Of a DNA stretch of 64,000 bases, positions 35,962 through 44,481 are shown piece after piece. The translations under genes and the position numbers were made by a program. Every line of letters begins with the position of its first letter. The first letter of the stretch is position 1. The notes beneath the pieces were generated by a model. The model was not told the DNA's origin, did not search any database, and saw only the letters and a list, made by a program, of their open reading frames with translations. The stretch comes from Paramacrobiotus metropolitanus (lineage: Eukaryota; Tardigrada; Eutardigrada; Parachela; Macrobiotidae), in the NCBI RefSeq assembly GCF_019649055.1, contig NW_026570221.1:992001-1056000 (forward strand). Reading direction: 5' to 3'.

Positions 35962-37285
35962 ATGGCTTGTGAGATTGTTCCAAGCGTGCTGCTCAAGTAG
36001 CAAAATTTCAGGTTTTGTTAACGTCACATAACAGTTTCCAGTCAGTTTACCTTTCTATCATTGCGAGATGCACCTTTCGTTCGGCTGAAGGAAACAGGAC
36101 CACACCAGTGTATAGCTCGAGAATAATACAGCCGATACTGAAGTTATCGGACTTCTGGTTCCATTCCAGTTCTAAAAAAAAACATTGTTAAAAATCCACT
36201 TTAAACTAACGGTAAAAGCAATTTTAATTATCAAAATTCAATTTCTTTTTGAAAACCGTAGCAATGCAATAATTAGACCATAAGAGAAATCTAAAAACTT
36301 ACTCAGAAGAACCTCTGGGCCCTGTAATTCTTTGTTTAAATTTTCACTGGTTTTTTGAGTTCGCCATTGTGGATGGCCATTCCGAAATCAATAATACGGA
36401 TTCTTGCGTCAGTCCGCTGTGTGATAAGGCTGCCTTCTGGTGGCTATGATCATACAATAATACGCATTTATTACTTCATGGCAGACAACTTAATTTGATT
36501 GTTTTGATTCGATTGGTTATTAGAAATTTAAATCCAATAAACTCTGCAGGTTAGCTGACGGCTTTTTTCCAAATTATATAAAGACATAATTATTTATCAA
36601 GATGATGTATTTACTTTAAAATCAGAACCCAGACACTTCGGCACTGGACAGTCGGTGTGTTCGACGGATGCCATGAGAATAGTCAAGAAATAGTATGTTT
36701 TCCGGCTTCAGATCTGTATGGGTATATCCCAAACCGTGCAGAAAATCCACGCCAGCGATTATCTGATGGCTTATGCTGATGACATGATTCAGTGGAAATC
36801 TGACGAATCCGTTATGGCGTAGCGTTTGGTACAAGCACGGTCCATGTTTTGGAAAGACAATACAATGGAATCCGTTCCAGTAAAAACTTTCGATCAGTCG
36901 CACGCAAAATCGTTTATTCGCGTTTTGGCTATCACGAATTTTTTTAAGGGCACTGATTTCTCGAGCTGTAGACTCTGCCCAACCGGTCTTATTTTCGATC
37001 AGTTTTATAGCTAGCTTCTCGCTCAGCGGATTAAACACGTCGCTGACTTCCACAACCTTTCCGTACATTCCCTTGCCCAGTTTTTTTTATTTGAAAACGT
37101 TTGTTGATGATGCTGACCGGCTTGAAAGCAAACGGCTTCCCACGCTTTCCTGCCGATGGATTAAGCAGAACTCTTTTCCTTATAATTTGGTCTTTTCTAA
37201 AAAGACAAATTGGCGGCAGTTCTACCGCTTTGGAACGCGGCTGGCCTCTGCCCGAAGAAGCGTTTTCCATTTCACTTCGAGACAC

Positions 37286-37539
37286 GTGCTATTCAATAAA
37301 CCTATTCTTACATCTTAGCGCAATGTGATAACAGTGAAAAGGAAAAACAAAAATTGTTAAGGGAAGTGGGCCGGTACATGATACCAAATTCGTGTACATG
37401 CACGAAGTTAAATTTCGCGCACTCGCAAACACATCTTTGTTTCGTTTCATGCCATTTTGTAGCCAGATGATTTGTATACACTGGCATGAAAACCGTTTGT
37501 GCGCGCAACATCTGGTGCAGAAGTTATGGCTGTTAGAAA
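37286..37539. other. Interval between kinase gene and Polinton
   Basis: 254 bp containing the presumed kinase 5' flank. The Polinton starts about 255 bp upstream of the kinase start codon. Confidence 0.5.
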
Positions 37540-37685
37540 ATTAGAAGATATAGCGCTAGTTTACGGTCAACTCGGTTTCGGTCCGGTTCGGCTCGGTTTC
37601 GGTCCGGTTTTCAGTCGAACCGGTTTGGAGCCGGTTTGAACCGGTTGTTCCCCTTTCTTTGGTTTATTTTTCCCCACCCTCTTTT
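37540..37685 (+). repeat. Left terminal inverted repeat of Polinton
   Basis: 146 bp, matching the reverse complement of 60067-60212. It begins ATTAGAAGATATAGCGCTAG. The body has repeated CGGTTTCGGTCCGGTT units and ends in TTCCCCACCCTCTTTT. It carries an AATAAA on the minus strand (37663-37668) placed just behind the ARH-like gene. Confidence 0.95.
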
Positions 37686-37687
37686 AT

Positions 37688-38938
37688 TTATTCATGACAT
37701 TTTATTTTATGGTATTTACAAATGAAAATATAAATTATCAGGACCATTGCTGGCAGGACAGTTGCTAGTCTTACATAAATGATCCCAACGGGGGTCAGAG
37801 AGAGGCTCAAAATCTTTAAGTTCACAGTTGCAGTAATAACACTGAACACAATCATGTGCGCCAAAATGAAAAATCCATCTCCAGCTAGTTCCATGGGTGA
37901 GGGTTTCAGATGTGGCCATCCTTTGAACGATTCCAAACGTGATCCTAAGGTACCGTAGTTGCAGAAATCATCTATTTCGCGATCGGTTAGAGTGTTGCTG
38001 GCGTGTTCGGCGAGTTTATCAGCGAGCGTAATACTGTTTTTGTATCCATCACACAGTTGGAACCATGTCTGCGGTATACTTTTGAGACCGTGCCAAGCTC
38101 CGGCAATAGCACCCGCCAAGGTTGCAATTCCGTCAGTGCATCCACCGACCCGTAGTGTGAGGGCCATGGTCGCTTCAAAAGCATTTTCAGGCGCCAGGCT
38201 GGTTCCTTTTAGTACGCAGTAAATAGCCATAGGTACAGCTTCTAGTCCCGCGGAATGATTACCAAGGGCTTTCACCACAACACTCGTTTCTTGAGACAGC
38301 AGCGTTTTCAAATGTACTAGTTTCGGAAGATACAGCTGAAGGTTAATGCCGGAGCCACACAGCGTGATTAGCATGTCCAGAAACTGTTCGGGAGTGAAGT
38401 AGGAGTAATGTAATGCTACGGCAATAGCGTAGGCTTGAAGTTCACACGCTCCGTAAGCTTCCATCGTAGGATGCGTGAGTTCGGCAACGCTACGTACGTT
38501 GCGGATCATTAGCTCTGTTTGATGTCTAAAGTATAGTGGGTACGCTGAAATCCACGCCGCTGGGCCGTATCCTTTGAGGAACGTTTTCGGTACAATGTTT
38601 TTCGGTAATGTGTCTAAGGTATTGTAATTGTTCCACTTCCAGTGATGTATTATATCCTTAAGCTTCCCGAAAGCTGAACGTATGACGGGATGTGCGCTGT
38701 AATAAGCTTCAACGCACGCTCGAGCGGCAGACACTGCATCATAACCCCCATTATCCAGCAATGCATTACCCAGCGCGTTTGTTAAGACAGTCTTCTCACG
38801 ATAAGAGCGGTAGTCTCGTGTATCAACGAACAACTGCGCAACCTTGTGAACAATACCATGATACGCCTTCAAGGGAACGCATAAGCATTCCCCCAGCAAA
38901 CCCCCAACTAAGCAACCACGAAATTGGTCCTTCTCCAT
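37688..38938 (-). CDS. ADP-ribosylhydrolase-like protein, altered site, membrane tail
   Basis: 416 residues; ARH/DraG-family proteins are about 350. The family reverses ADP-ribosylation using acidic metal ligands. The fold is recognisable: an N-terminal 'RGCLVGGLLGECL', a 'THPTMEAYGACELQAYA' helix and a C-terminal 'VGGCTDGIATLAGAIAGAW' near residues 261-279. Key acidic positions are changed. The usual GGDTDT is GGCTDG, and the early DDT-type site near residue 49 is EKT. After the domain, about residues 355-412 form two hydrophobic segments ('FFILAHMIVFSVITATV', 'LATVLPAMVLIIYIFI') followed by a basic end, so a membrane anchor is likely. It is transcribed outward toward the left TIR, which supplies AATAAA. 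The inferred role is an inactive binder or decoy for ADP-ribosyl or host ADP-ribosylation; this is untested. Confidence 0.75.
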   Translation of the reverse strand: MEKDQFRGCLVGGLLGECLCVPLKAYHGIVHKVAQLFVDTRDYRSYREKTVLTNALGNALLDNGGYDAVSAARACVEAYYSAHPVIRSAFGKLKDIIHHWKWNNYNTLDTLPKNIVPKTFLKGYGPAAWISAYPLYFRHQTELMIRNVRSVAELTHPTMEAYGACELQAYAIAVALHYSYFTPEQFLDMLITLCGSGINLQLYLPKLVHLKTLLSQETSVVVKALGNHSAGLEAVPMAIYCVLKGTSLAPENAFEATMALTLRVGGCTDGIATLAGAIAGAWHGLKSIPQTWFQLCDGYKNSITLADKLAEHASNTLTDREIDDFCNYGTLGSRLESFKGWPHLKPSPMELAGDGFFILAHMIVFSVITATVNLKILSLSLTPVGIIYVRLATVLPAMVLIIYIFICKYHKIKCHE

Positions 38939-39335
38939 TTTCCTTGCGAATGATAGATTTTTCAGTGCAACTCGAGTTTAAATATTCTAAAGAAAAAGTT
39001 GCTTTATTTACAACCAATCACCGCTCTCATTTCTAAAACATTTTTGAGTTTCCGAGCTACGTCACGTGCGGTTTGGCCAATCGGTAGGAGCCTACAGTAT
39101 ATAAGGGCGTATCTATTTTTGATTTTTCAGCCAATCATCGATGTAATAAAGTGTTTTTTTGTTTTGAATGACGTAAGCGTGAAAAAGGCGGAGTCTGATC
39201 GGAATTTACGACCAATGGGGTAAGCGGTTGGTTTTCTCAGACACAACTGGAGAGTATAAAAGCGACGCGACTGGTCTTTTCCAAATCATTCTGAAAAAAA
39301 GTTGAGAGCAAGTTTTTTACCATATCTCAAGAGAA
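38939..39335. promoter_or_regulatory. Divergent promoter with CCAAT and TATA boxes
   Basis: The region lies between the leftward ARH-like gene and the rightward 39336 gene. Four CCAAT motifs occur near 39014, 39076, 39130 and 39212. TATA boxes occur at 39098-39105 (TATATAAG) and 39255-39262 (TATAAAAG), and a weaker minus-strand TATTTAAA lies near 38979-38986. The TATA at 39255 is about 80 bp before the ATG at 39336. Confidence 0.6.
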
Positions 39336-39782
39336 ATGGATTTCGCACGTATTTTAGATGTTGTTGGTGATCATGATGGCTACACTGTGTACAAAGTCAA
39401 TAGTGTGGTTAGCCTGTTCTGGAATGCTAAAGAAGTACGGGCATTTCTTGTGTTCGAAGCAAATGCGGATGCTGAGGGCTTGCGCAAAGCATGGAATAAA
39501 GGAATCCGATTCGGATACAATGAAATCACTGAATTGCTAAAGATCCTGAAGAGTGGACATTTGAAAGATTCGCTGGATAACGCAGCATCTGAAGGCAAAC
39601 AGGAGAAAATGAAATTCGATGGCCCCGCTTGCCTGGAATTGACTTTGAAGGTGCACGAAAAGTACGGGCGCACGATCAGGTTTTCTCAGCCCGGACGCTC
39701 TGTTCAGCTACCATACATGGGGTTCATCGATGTGGCTCGAATCTTGGACGATAGCTTTAAAGCGCAATCTCTTATTGTTTAA
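39336..39782 (+). CDS. Unknown Polinton protein, 148 aa
   Basis: No family recognised. It is mostly helical and strand-rich, with no membrane segment or cysteine cluster. The N-terminal 'DFARILDVVG' is echoed near the C-terminus as 'IDVARILDDS', which hints at two degenerate halves or a truncated repeat. It is the first gene of the rightward block, 80 bp behind a strong TATA box, so it is probably expressed as a separate early-type unit. The next gene, TBP-like, begins after its own TATA. Confidence 0.6.
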   Translation: MDFARILDVVGDHDGYTVYKVNSVVSLFWNAKEVRAFLVFEANADAEGLRKAWNKGIRFGYNEITELLKILKSGHLKDSLDNAASEGKQEKMKFDGPACLELTLKVHEKYGRTIRFSQPGRSVQLPYMGFIDVARILDDSFKAQSLIV

Positions 39783-39807
39783 CTGCCCTTCTCATGTTTT
39801 GTAACAC

Positions 39808-39815
39808 TATAAAAT
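39808..39815 (+). promoter_or_regulatory. TATA box upstream of TBP-like gene
   Basis: TATAAAAT lies 47 bp before the ATG at 39862. It would suit the longer start of the TBP-like gene. Confidence 0.4.
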
Positions 39816-39916
39816 TGTTGCTGTTGTTATTCTTGTTGGTTTTCTATTAGCCCCTTTTGTTATGAAAAAAAAAAGGCTGAAAAACGCCATTATTTGCGAC
39901 AGTCTCAGCAGTGAAG

Positions 39917-39925
39917 TATATAAAG
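39917..39925 (+). promoter_or_regulatory. TATA box inside the longer TBP-like reading frame
   Basis: TATATAAAG lies 27 bp before ATG 39952 and 39 bp before ATG 39964. If used, the protein starts exactly at the TBP core. Confidence 0.5.
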
Positions 39926-39951
39926 CCTTCTTGCTGACACTGTTGCAAGTA

Positions 39952-40527
39952 ATGCGTTCAGTCATGGAAATCCACAACATTATTCTGGCGGTGCAATTCA
40001 ACGAGAAAGTTGATCTTCAGCATGTTTTAGACGTTTTTGGGAAACATGCTACAAAGGTAAAAAATTTCAACGCAGTTAACATCAGACTTGCAGACCAGTC
40101 ACATACATTCTGTCAAATCTTCCAGAATGGTAAGGTGATCGTAATAGGTGGTAAGTCCATAGAAGAATCAGATGGGCTATTAAAACAGTATTTAAGAATG
40201 TTGAGGGTAAACTGCATTGACGTGACTATTAAGGAGCGCTTTGTGGCAAATATAGTCTGCACGTATGCTTACAGTGAAATAATAAATTTAAATAAGCTGT
40301 ACAGCCAGATTTTGAAAGAAAAACCAACGGGTGTCGCATTTTTCTACGAACCTGAGCTTTTTCCAGCGATCAAATTGCGGTTTCCGTTACTGAAAACTAC
40401 CGTAAACGTTTTCCATACTGGAAAGTGTGTAGTTCTCGGAGGGAGATCACTGTTGCAGATTCAACGCACAATTGAACAGATTGAAACCCTCCTAGAAAAG
40501 TATACCAATACGGTGTGGAAAAGTTAA
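39952..40527 (+). CDS. TATA-binding-protein homologue
   Basis: A two-repeat TBP-type saddle. TBP binds the TATA box minor groove and nucleates transcription initiation. Counting from ATG 39862, repeat 1 spans about residues 38-120 and repeat 2 about 127-213. Repeat 2 contains 'FFYEPELFPAIKLRF', where the YEPELFP phrase is a hallmark of TBP repeat 2, then 'VNVFHTGKCVVLGG'. Repeat 1 has 'KNFNAVNIRL' and 'CQIFQNGKVIVIGG'. The four phenylalanines at the DNA-intercalating positions are present (F69, F87, F167, F184), with spacings of 18 and 17. The frame is open from 39862, but ATG 39952 fits the core (about 191 residues) and the nearby TATA box. There is no N-terminal extension like that of cellular TBP. 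It lies just before the packaging ATPase. A nuclear role in transcribing the element is inferred. Confidence 0.85.
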   Translation: MRSVMEIHNIILAVQFNEKVDLQHVLDVFGKHATKVKNFNAVNIRLADQSHTFCQIFQNGKVIVIGGKSIEESDGLLKQYLRMLRVNCIDVTIKERFVANIVCTYAYSEIINLNKLYSQILKEKPTGVAFFYEPELFPAIKLRFPLLKTTVNVFHTGKCVVLGGRSLLQIQRTIEQIETLLEKYTNTVWKS

Positions 40528-40624
40528 AACTTGATCGTTTCAGAAGCAACATTTGAAAGTTTTTGTATTCGAGTTTATTGTGAAGTGGCCGATAGTTAGC
40601 AACAAAAATCAGGAGAAATTAAAA

Positions 40625-41260
40625 ATGGAAAAACTGAGTTTTGATTTCCGCTTTAAAACTCCCTGCGCGATATATATTTCTGGTCCAACTATGTCAGGAA
40701 AATCGACTTTTACAATGAATCTCTTGCGAAATCTGACGGAGAGTTTCACTCCACCCCCTGTTAGGATAGTATATGCTTATGGGACTTGGCAAGATGCCTT
40801 CCAAGATTTCGAAAAAAATATTGAACTTGTCCAAGGTCTTAGTCCCATCGTAGAAGATGAGAATTTTTTTGACAAAGACGTCCCAAGCCTGCTAGTTTTA
40901 GATGATTTAATGGAAGAAATTGCTGGAACGCCAAAGTGTTCCACGATTTTTACTCGCGACGTTCATCATAAAAATGTTTCTGTAATTTTTATATCTCAAA
41001 ATTTGTACAAACAAGGAAGGAGCATGCGTGATATTGCTCTGAATTCTCAGTACTTGGTAATTTTTAAATCAGTTCGCGATGTTCAGCAAGTTAAAACACT
41101 TGCACGTCAGTTAGGTATGCCACATATGCTGGAGGCCTACCGAAAGGCTATAAAGGAACCTTTTGGTTATTTACTGATAAACCTTAGACCCGAAGCTCCA
41201 GACAATGTTCGCCTTCAGTCGCACGTGTTTGAGTATAGACGAATATATGTAGAAAAATGA
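40625..41260 (+). CDS. ATP: Genome-packaging ATPase
   Basis: About 211 residues from ATG 40625; an in-frame ATG at 40553 is an unlikely longer start. It is an FtsK/HerA-like P-loop NTPase of the Polinton/adenovirus IVa2-poxvirus A32 group, which drives DNA into the capsid. Walker A is GPTMSGKST at residues 20-28. Walker B is SLLVLDDLMEE near 87-97. A downstream 'VSVIFISQNLY' sensor-type strand ends in glutamine and asparagine. The length fits the family. The stop codon overlaps the next start: ATG 41258 lies within AAATGAAA, giving the same ATGA coupling seen further on. No frame break. Confidence 0.9.
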   Translation: MEKLSFDFRFKTPCAIYISGPTMSGKSTFTMNLLRNLTESFTPPPVRIVYAYGTWQDAFQDFEKNIELVQGLSPIVEDENFFDKDVPSLLVLDDLMEEIAGTPKCSTIFTRDVHHKNVSVIFISQNLYKQGRSMRDIALNSQYLVIFKSVRDVQQVKTLARQLGMPHMLEAYRKAIKEPFGYLLINLRPEAPDNVRLQSHVFEYRRIYVEK

Positions 41261-41579
41261 AACCAGAAGATATTTTTCGACTTATTGAAGCGTTAAAGCT
41301 TCTGACACCACGTCAGAGAAGAAGCTTTTTTTCCAGCTGGCAACTAAACAACAAATAAGCGCAATCGAAGAAGCCTGCTTAAACCTAGTTAAGCAACCCA
41401 CCGGTCTTAGCAAAGTTGATTTAGCTCGGGCTCGAAAACATTCTTCAACAATCAAGCGTCTAGCTGACCGCAGTACAGACCGTTCAAAAAAACGTAAAAT
41501 ATTACAACAAAAAAGGCGGATTTCTCAACGTTTTGCTTCCAGTTTTAGGAACGTTGGTCTCCACTTTTCTAGCAAAATG
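41258..41579 (+). pseudogene. Small basic virion protein, two frame breaks
   Basis: A short gene of about 105 codons between the ATPase and the next ORF. The N-terminal part reads 'IFRLIEALKLLTPRQRRSFF'. The frame then moves by one base at the T7 run 41326-41332, and again at the A6 run 41509-41514. The middle is very basic, and the last part is a glycine-containing hydrophobic segment ending at a TGA within ATGA at 41577-41580. A small protein of this type (basic centre, glycine-glycine then hydrophobic tail) sits at this place in many Polinton/adintovirus-like elements and is taken to be a minor virion component. The function is inferred. The fit of the TGA with the next ATG supports the last frame being the real one. 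Confidence 0.55.
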
Positions 41580-42673
41580 AAGACGTACGTTTTAGTTCCC
41601 GAAACCGAGTTTTTAAAACAAAAGCATGCTCGGGAAGGTGTTCCCGCGCCGACTGCTTGGAAAAAGGCTCAAGACATTGGTCATGAAATTACACAGCAGC
41701 TCATGGCGAAGGCTGCTTTTGATTACCAGCGTTCAAACAATACGGGTAACGCTCCAGTCGCGACTCCATTGTTGGAAACAGTGCAGGTTGAGTCTGCTGC
41801 TGCTACCAATACGTCACCCATAATGATTGATAAAAGTATACAAGCTCATTCTACAGGTGTTCTTAAAGATCAATATAGTCAAGCGGGTCCAAACGTAACC
41901 CATCAAGTTGTGCAGGCTGTGCCGACATTTCAAGAACAGGGTACTCAAGCAACAGCCTCACCGTTAGTTGAATATAAGTATGTCGAGGTACCATCACAAC
42001 CAATTGTACAATATGTACAAGTGCCTGGTGAGCCGCAAATACAAGTTGTTCCAAGCAAACCGGTAGTCAAACATGTTTATCGGAAGCCGAAAAAACCCGC
42101 TTTGGTCAAAAAGTCCATGTTAGACGCATTCCGAAATCCGATAACACTTTAAATGCCGCTATAGAATACGCTCCTACTCCGCCTAGTGTTCCGATAGTAG
42201 AATTTCCTGCTGATGGTGTGTTAGAATATCAAGTACCTGTCAATGGATCTTTTCCGGCTTTGGAAAATACTCAACCAGCTATTGAAGGGTCAAAAGCGCT
42301 GTCCGTTAAACCGAAAACTTTAAACCGGCTCCGGCAAAAAGACAAAGATCAGCAACTTGCTATTGAAGGGTCGAAAACGGTGGCAATTAGGCCAAAAACC
42401 TCTAAAAAGCTCCAAAAGGCCACACCAAAACCTAAGAAAAGGGCTGCAATTGCTAGTGGTTCTGAAAGATTAGCAATAGAAGCCAGTGAGGAAGAGCAAG
42501 CAGCTATTACCGACGCAACGCCGCTTAAGGCTTTAACTTACATACAATCAAATAAGGCTGAAAGTTCAGGTCAGCACAAAATACAGTTGAGAAAACGTAA
42601 TAAACCGTCAGGACCTCCCGCTAAAAGACACAAAGGTGGTATACAAAGAGGCGGCTGGCTCTCGTACACATGA
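41577..42673 (+). pseudogene. Disordered repeat-containing virion protein, one frame break
   Basis: About 365 codons. The first frame (41577-42152) starts 'MKTYVLVPETEFLKQKH' and becomes Gln/Val/Pro-rich. The second frame (open to 42673) has three 'AIEGSK/AIEAS' units, with basic VKPKTLNRL and IRPKTSKKL segments, and ends with KRHKGGIQRGGW. The frames meet around 42136-42150, one base apart. Low-complexity, basic composition suggests a core or linker protein of the particle. No family is recognised beyond its position. The end overlaps the integrase start (ATGA at 42670). Confidence 0.55.
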
Positions 42674-43739
42674 TGAAGCCCACATTAGATGATTTGTATT
42701 TGAATCCTGTTTCTCAAGGGAGTTTAGGTGGCATAGACCGCTTGTACAAAGAAGCCAGAAAACATGGATATACACGAAAGCAAGTTAAAGCTTACTTAGA
42801 AACCAAAGACGCATATACACAACACAAACCTTTTCGGTCAAAGTTCAAACGCCGAAAAATTATTTCCGTTAATGTGGGAGACCAACATCAAATTGATCTT
42901 GTGGATTTTCAAAAATTTGCTAGTTATAACGATGGCTTTAAGTATATTCTTATGTGTATCGACTGCTTTTCTCGTTATGCATGGGCTGAGCCGGTTAAAT
43001 CAAAACGGCCTGCTAATATTCGTGAAGCGCTTTTGAAAATATACAAGAGCGATTATCCTCCATTACGCGTTCAAAGCGATAATGGTAAGGAATTTGTTAG
43101 TAAAGACATGCGTAAGTTTTTTGAAGAATGTAACGTTACATTTTTTACAACAAAAAACGATGATGTAAAGTGTGCGATGGTTGAACGTCTAAATCGTACA
43201 ATTGAAGACCGGTTGTATGTGTTCATGACCGAAAACAACACATACCGATTCATTGATATCCTTCCTAAGGTTTTATCCGCTTACAATTCTACAAAACACT
43301 CGGCTACAGGAGTAGCCCCTAAAGACGTCGGTCCTGAAGAAGCTGAGCAAATTCTCCAGAAGATGGTTGATGAACAAAAAGGTATGAAAAATCCAGAACC
43401 AACATTTTCTGTTGGCGATCATGTACGTTTGGCAAAAAGAAACAGACATTTGAAAAAGGGTACGAGACTCGTTTCACAGAAGAAATTTTTAAAATAACCC
43501 ACACTACACGAAGCAGGAGCCATTACCTTTACACGGTCGAAGATTTAGCAGGCGAACCTGTAGACGGTAAGTTTTATCCGGAAGAGTTATCTAAAGTCAA
43601 AATGGCAGAAAAGCCATATCACAGGATCTCTAGGATATTAAGGGAAAGGAAACATAAAGGAAAAGTACAATACTTAGTACGTTGGTATGGATACGGCCCT
43701 GCTTATGACTCTTGGGAAAACAAAGAAGATTTGAAATGA
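42670..43739 (+). CDS. INT: Retroviral-type integrase with chromodomain, one frame break
   Basis: The catalytic core shows the D,D-35-E triad: D76 (HQIDLVD), D137 (VQSDNGKEF) and E172 (MVERLNRTI). The N-terminus lacks an obvious HHCC zinc finger. After the core the frame shifts by one near the T3 at 43449-43451. The continuation (to TGA 43737-43739) has an SH3-like segment ('YLYTVEDLAGEPV') and a chromodomain ('YHRISRILRER', 'VQYLVRWYGYGPAYDSWE'). Integrase joins the linear element to host DNA, and a chromodomain may steer it to methylated histone. The real C-terminus is supported by the ATGA overlap with the penton gene at 43736. Start 42670 overlaps the previous stop. Confidence 0.9.
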
Positions 43740-44479
43740 GTTTTTACATGACATTGCCGTCTTCGGCGTCAGAGGGGTTATACTCTGATAACTGCCCTGG
43801 TAAATTTACAACGCTTCTCGCTAGACCCATAGATTTAGACGGTGCGTGGGAAGTAGGTCTTTCGGAAATTATTCTACCGCCTATGCGGATAAAGTTTAAT
43901 ACCGGATTATCCATTGCTGTCTCGCGTGACGGTATGCCGTCTAGAATTCATAGATTCGTCGATCTACATGCTTTTGAGGATGAAAATCATTTAATTCGTA
44001 CGGTTAACAAACTGCTGAGGGAAAACGTAGATGATAGGGACTCGAAAACCTACGGCCAGATAATAGTGAGTGGTCAAGCAGCTCAGTTAAACATCACGCC
44101 GGGCCTCTCTTTAACTTTTACGGGCTCCGAATACGCGCGCGCACTAGGCATACTACACCAGTACACATATAACAGCAGAGATGCTCTGACTCATATGTTA
44201 TATCCGGGACAGCATAGTCGTCTCGTGCATGTATATTGTGACGTGATTACACATGGGTTGGTAGGTGACTCAATGGTGCCTTTACTACGCACCTTATCGA
44301 CTCAAGCGAATTCATTTCGAGAGACAGTAATTCGTTTTGAAAATCCGCATTATATGCCGTTAGCCTACCATACGTTTCAAACTATAGAAATAGCGATGCG
44401 CGATGATTTAGGGAAAGAAGTACTCTTTCATCCAGGTACATCAGTAATTAAACTACACTTTCGACCAAAGAAGCATTAA
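43736..44479 (+). CDS. PY: Minor capsid (penton-type) protein
   Basis: 247 residues, intact, starting at ATG 43736 rather than the upstream 43712 because the ATGA overlaps the integrase stop. The N-terminus ('MSFYMTLPSSASEGLYSDN', then 'FTTLLARPIDLDGAWEVGL') is the conserved opening of Polinton minor capsid proteins, which have a single jelly-roll fold and sit at the capsid vertices. No frame break. Two bases separate it from the next gene. Confidence 0.88.
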   Translation: MSFYMTLPSSASEGLYSDNCPGKFTTLLARPIDLDGAWEVGLSEIILPPMRIKFNTGLSIAVSRDGMPSRIHRFVDLHAFEDENHLIRTVNKLLRENVDDRDSKTYGQIIVSGQAAQLNITPGLSLTFTGSEYARALGILHQYTYNSRDALTHMLYPGQHSRLVHVYCDVITHGLVGDSMVPLLRTLSTQANSFRETVIRFENPHYMPLAYHTFQTIEIAMRDDLGKEVLFHPGTSVIKLHFRPKKH

Positions 44480-44481
44480 AA

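Larger units (their letters stand above)
30373..37285 (-). pseudogene. CLK/LAMMER-type protein kinase, disrupted by LTR element
   Basis: Kinase subdomains read leftward over several exons. Exon 1 (37285 to about 36640) has a basic N-terminus, a glycine loop (GMYGKVVEV), the lysine motif 'AIKLIENK' and the catalytic loop 'THTDLKPENILF' (THTDLKPEN is typical of CLK kinases). Its frame shifts at the T8 run 37081-37088. Exon 2 (36416-36303) has 'RIIDFGMA' (DFG) and 'GPEVLLS', close to the APE site. Exon 3 (36171-36051) has 'KSDNFSIGCIILELYTG' (subdomain IX). Exon 4 starts near 35986, is cut at 35961 by the LTR element and resumes at 30767 to 30634. Exon 5 (30561-30373) has 'DPVNRLALDKALQDPVF', the C-lobe end. 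CLK kinases phosphorylate SR splicing factors in the nucleus. This copy cannot be expressed normally unless the insertion is spliced out. Exon 1-2 splice sites are uncertain. Confidence 0.7.
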
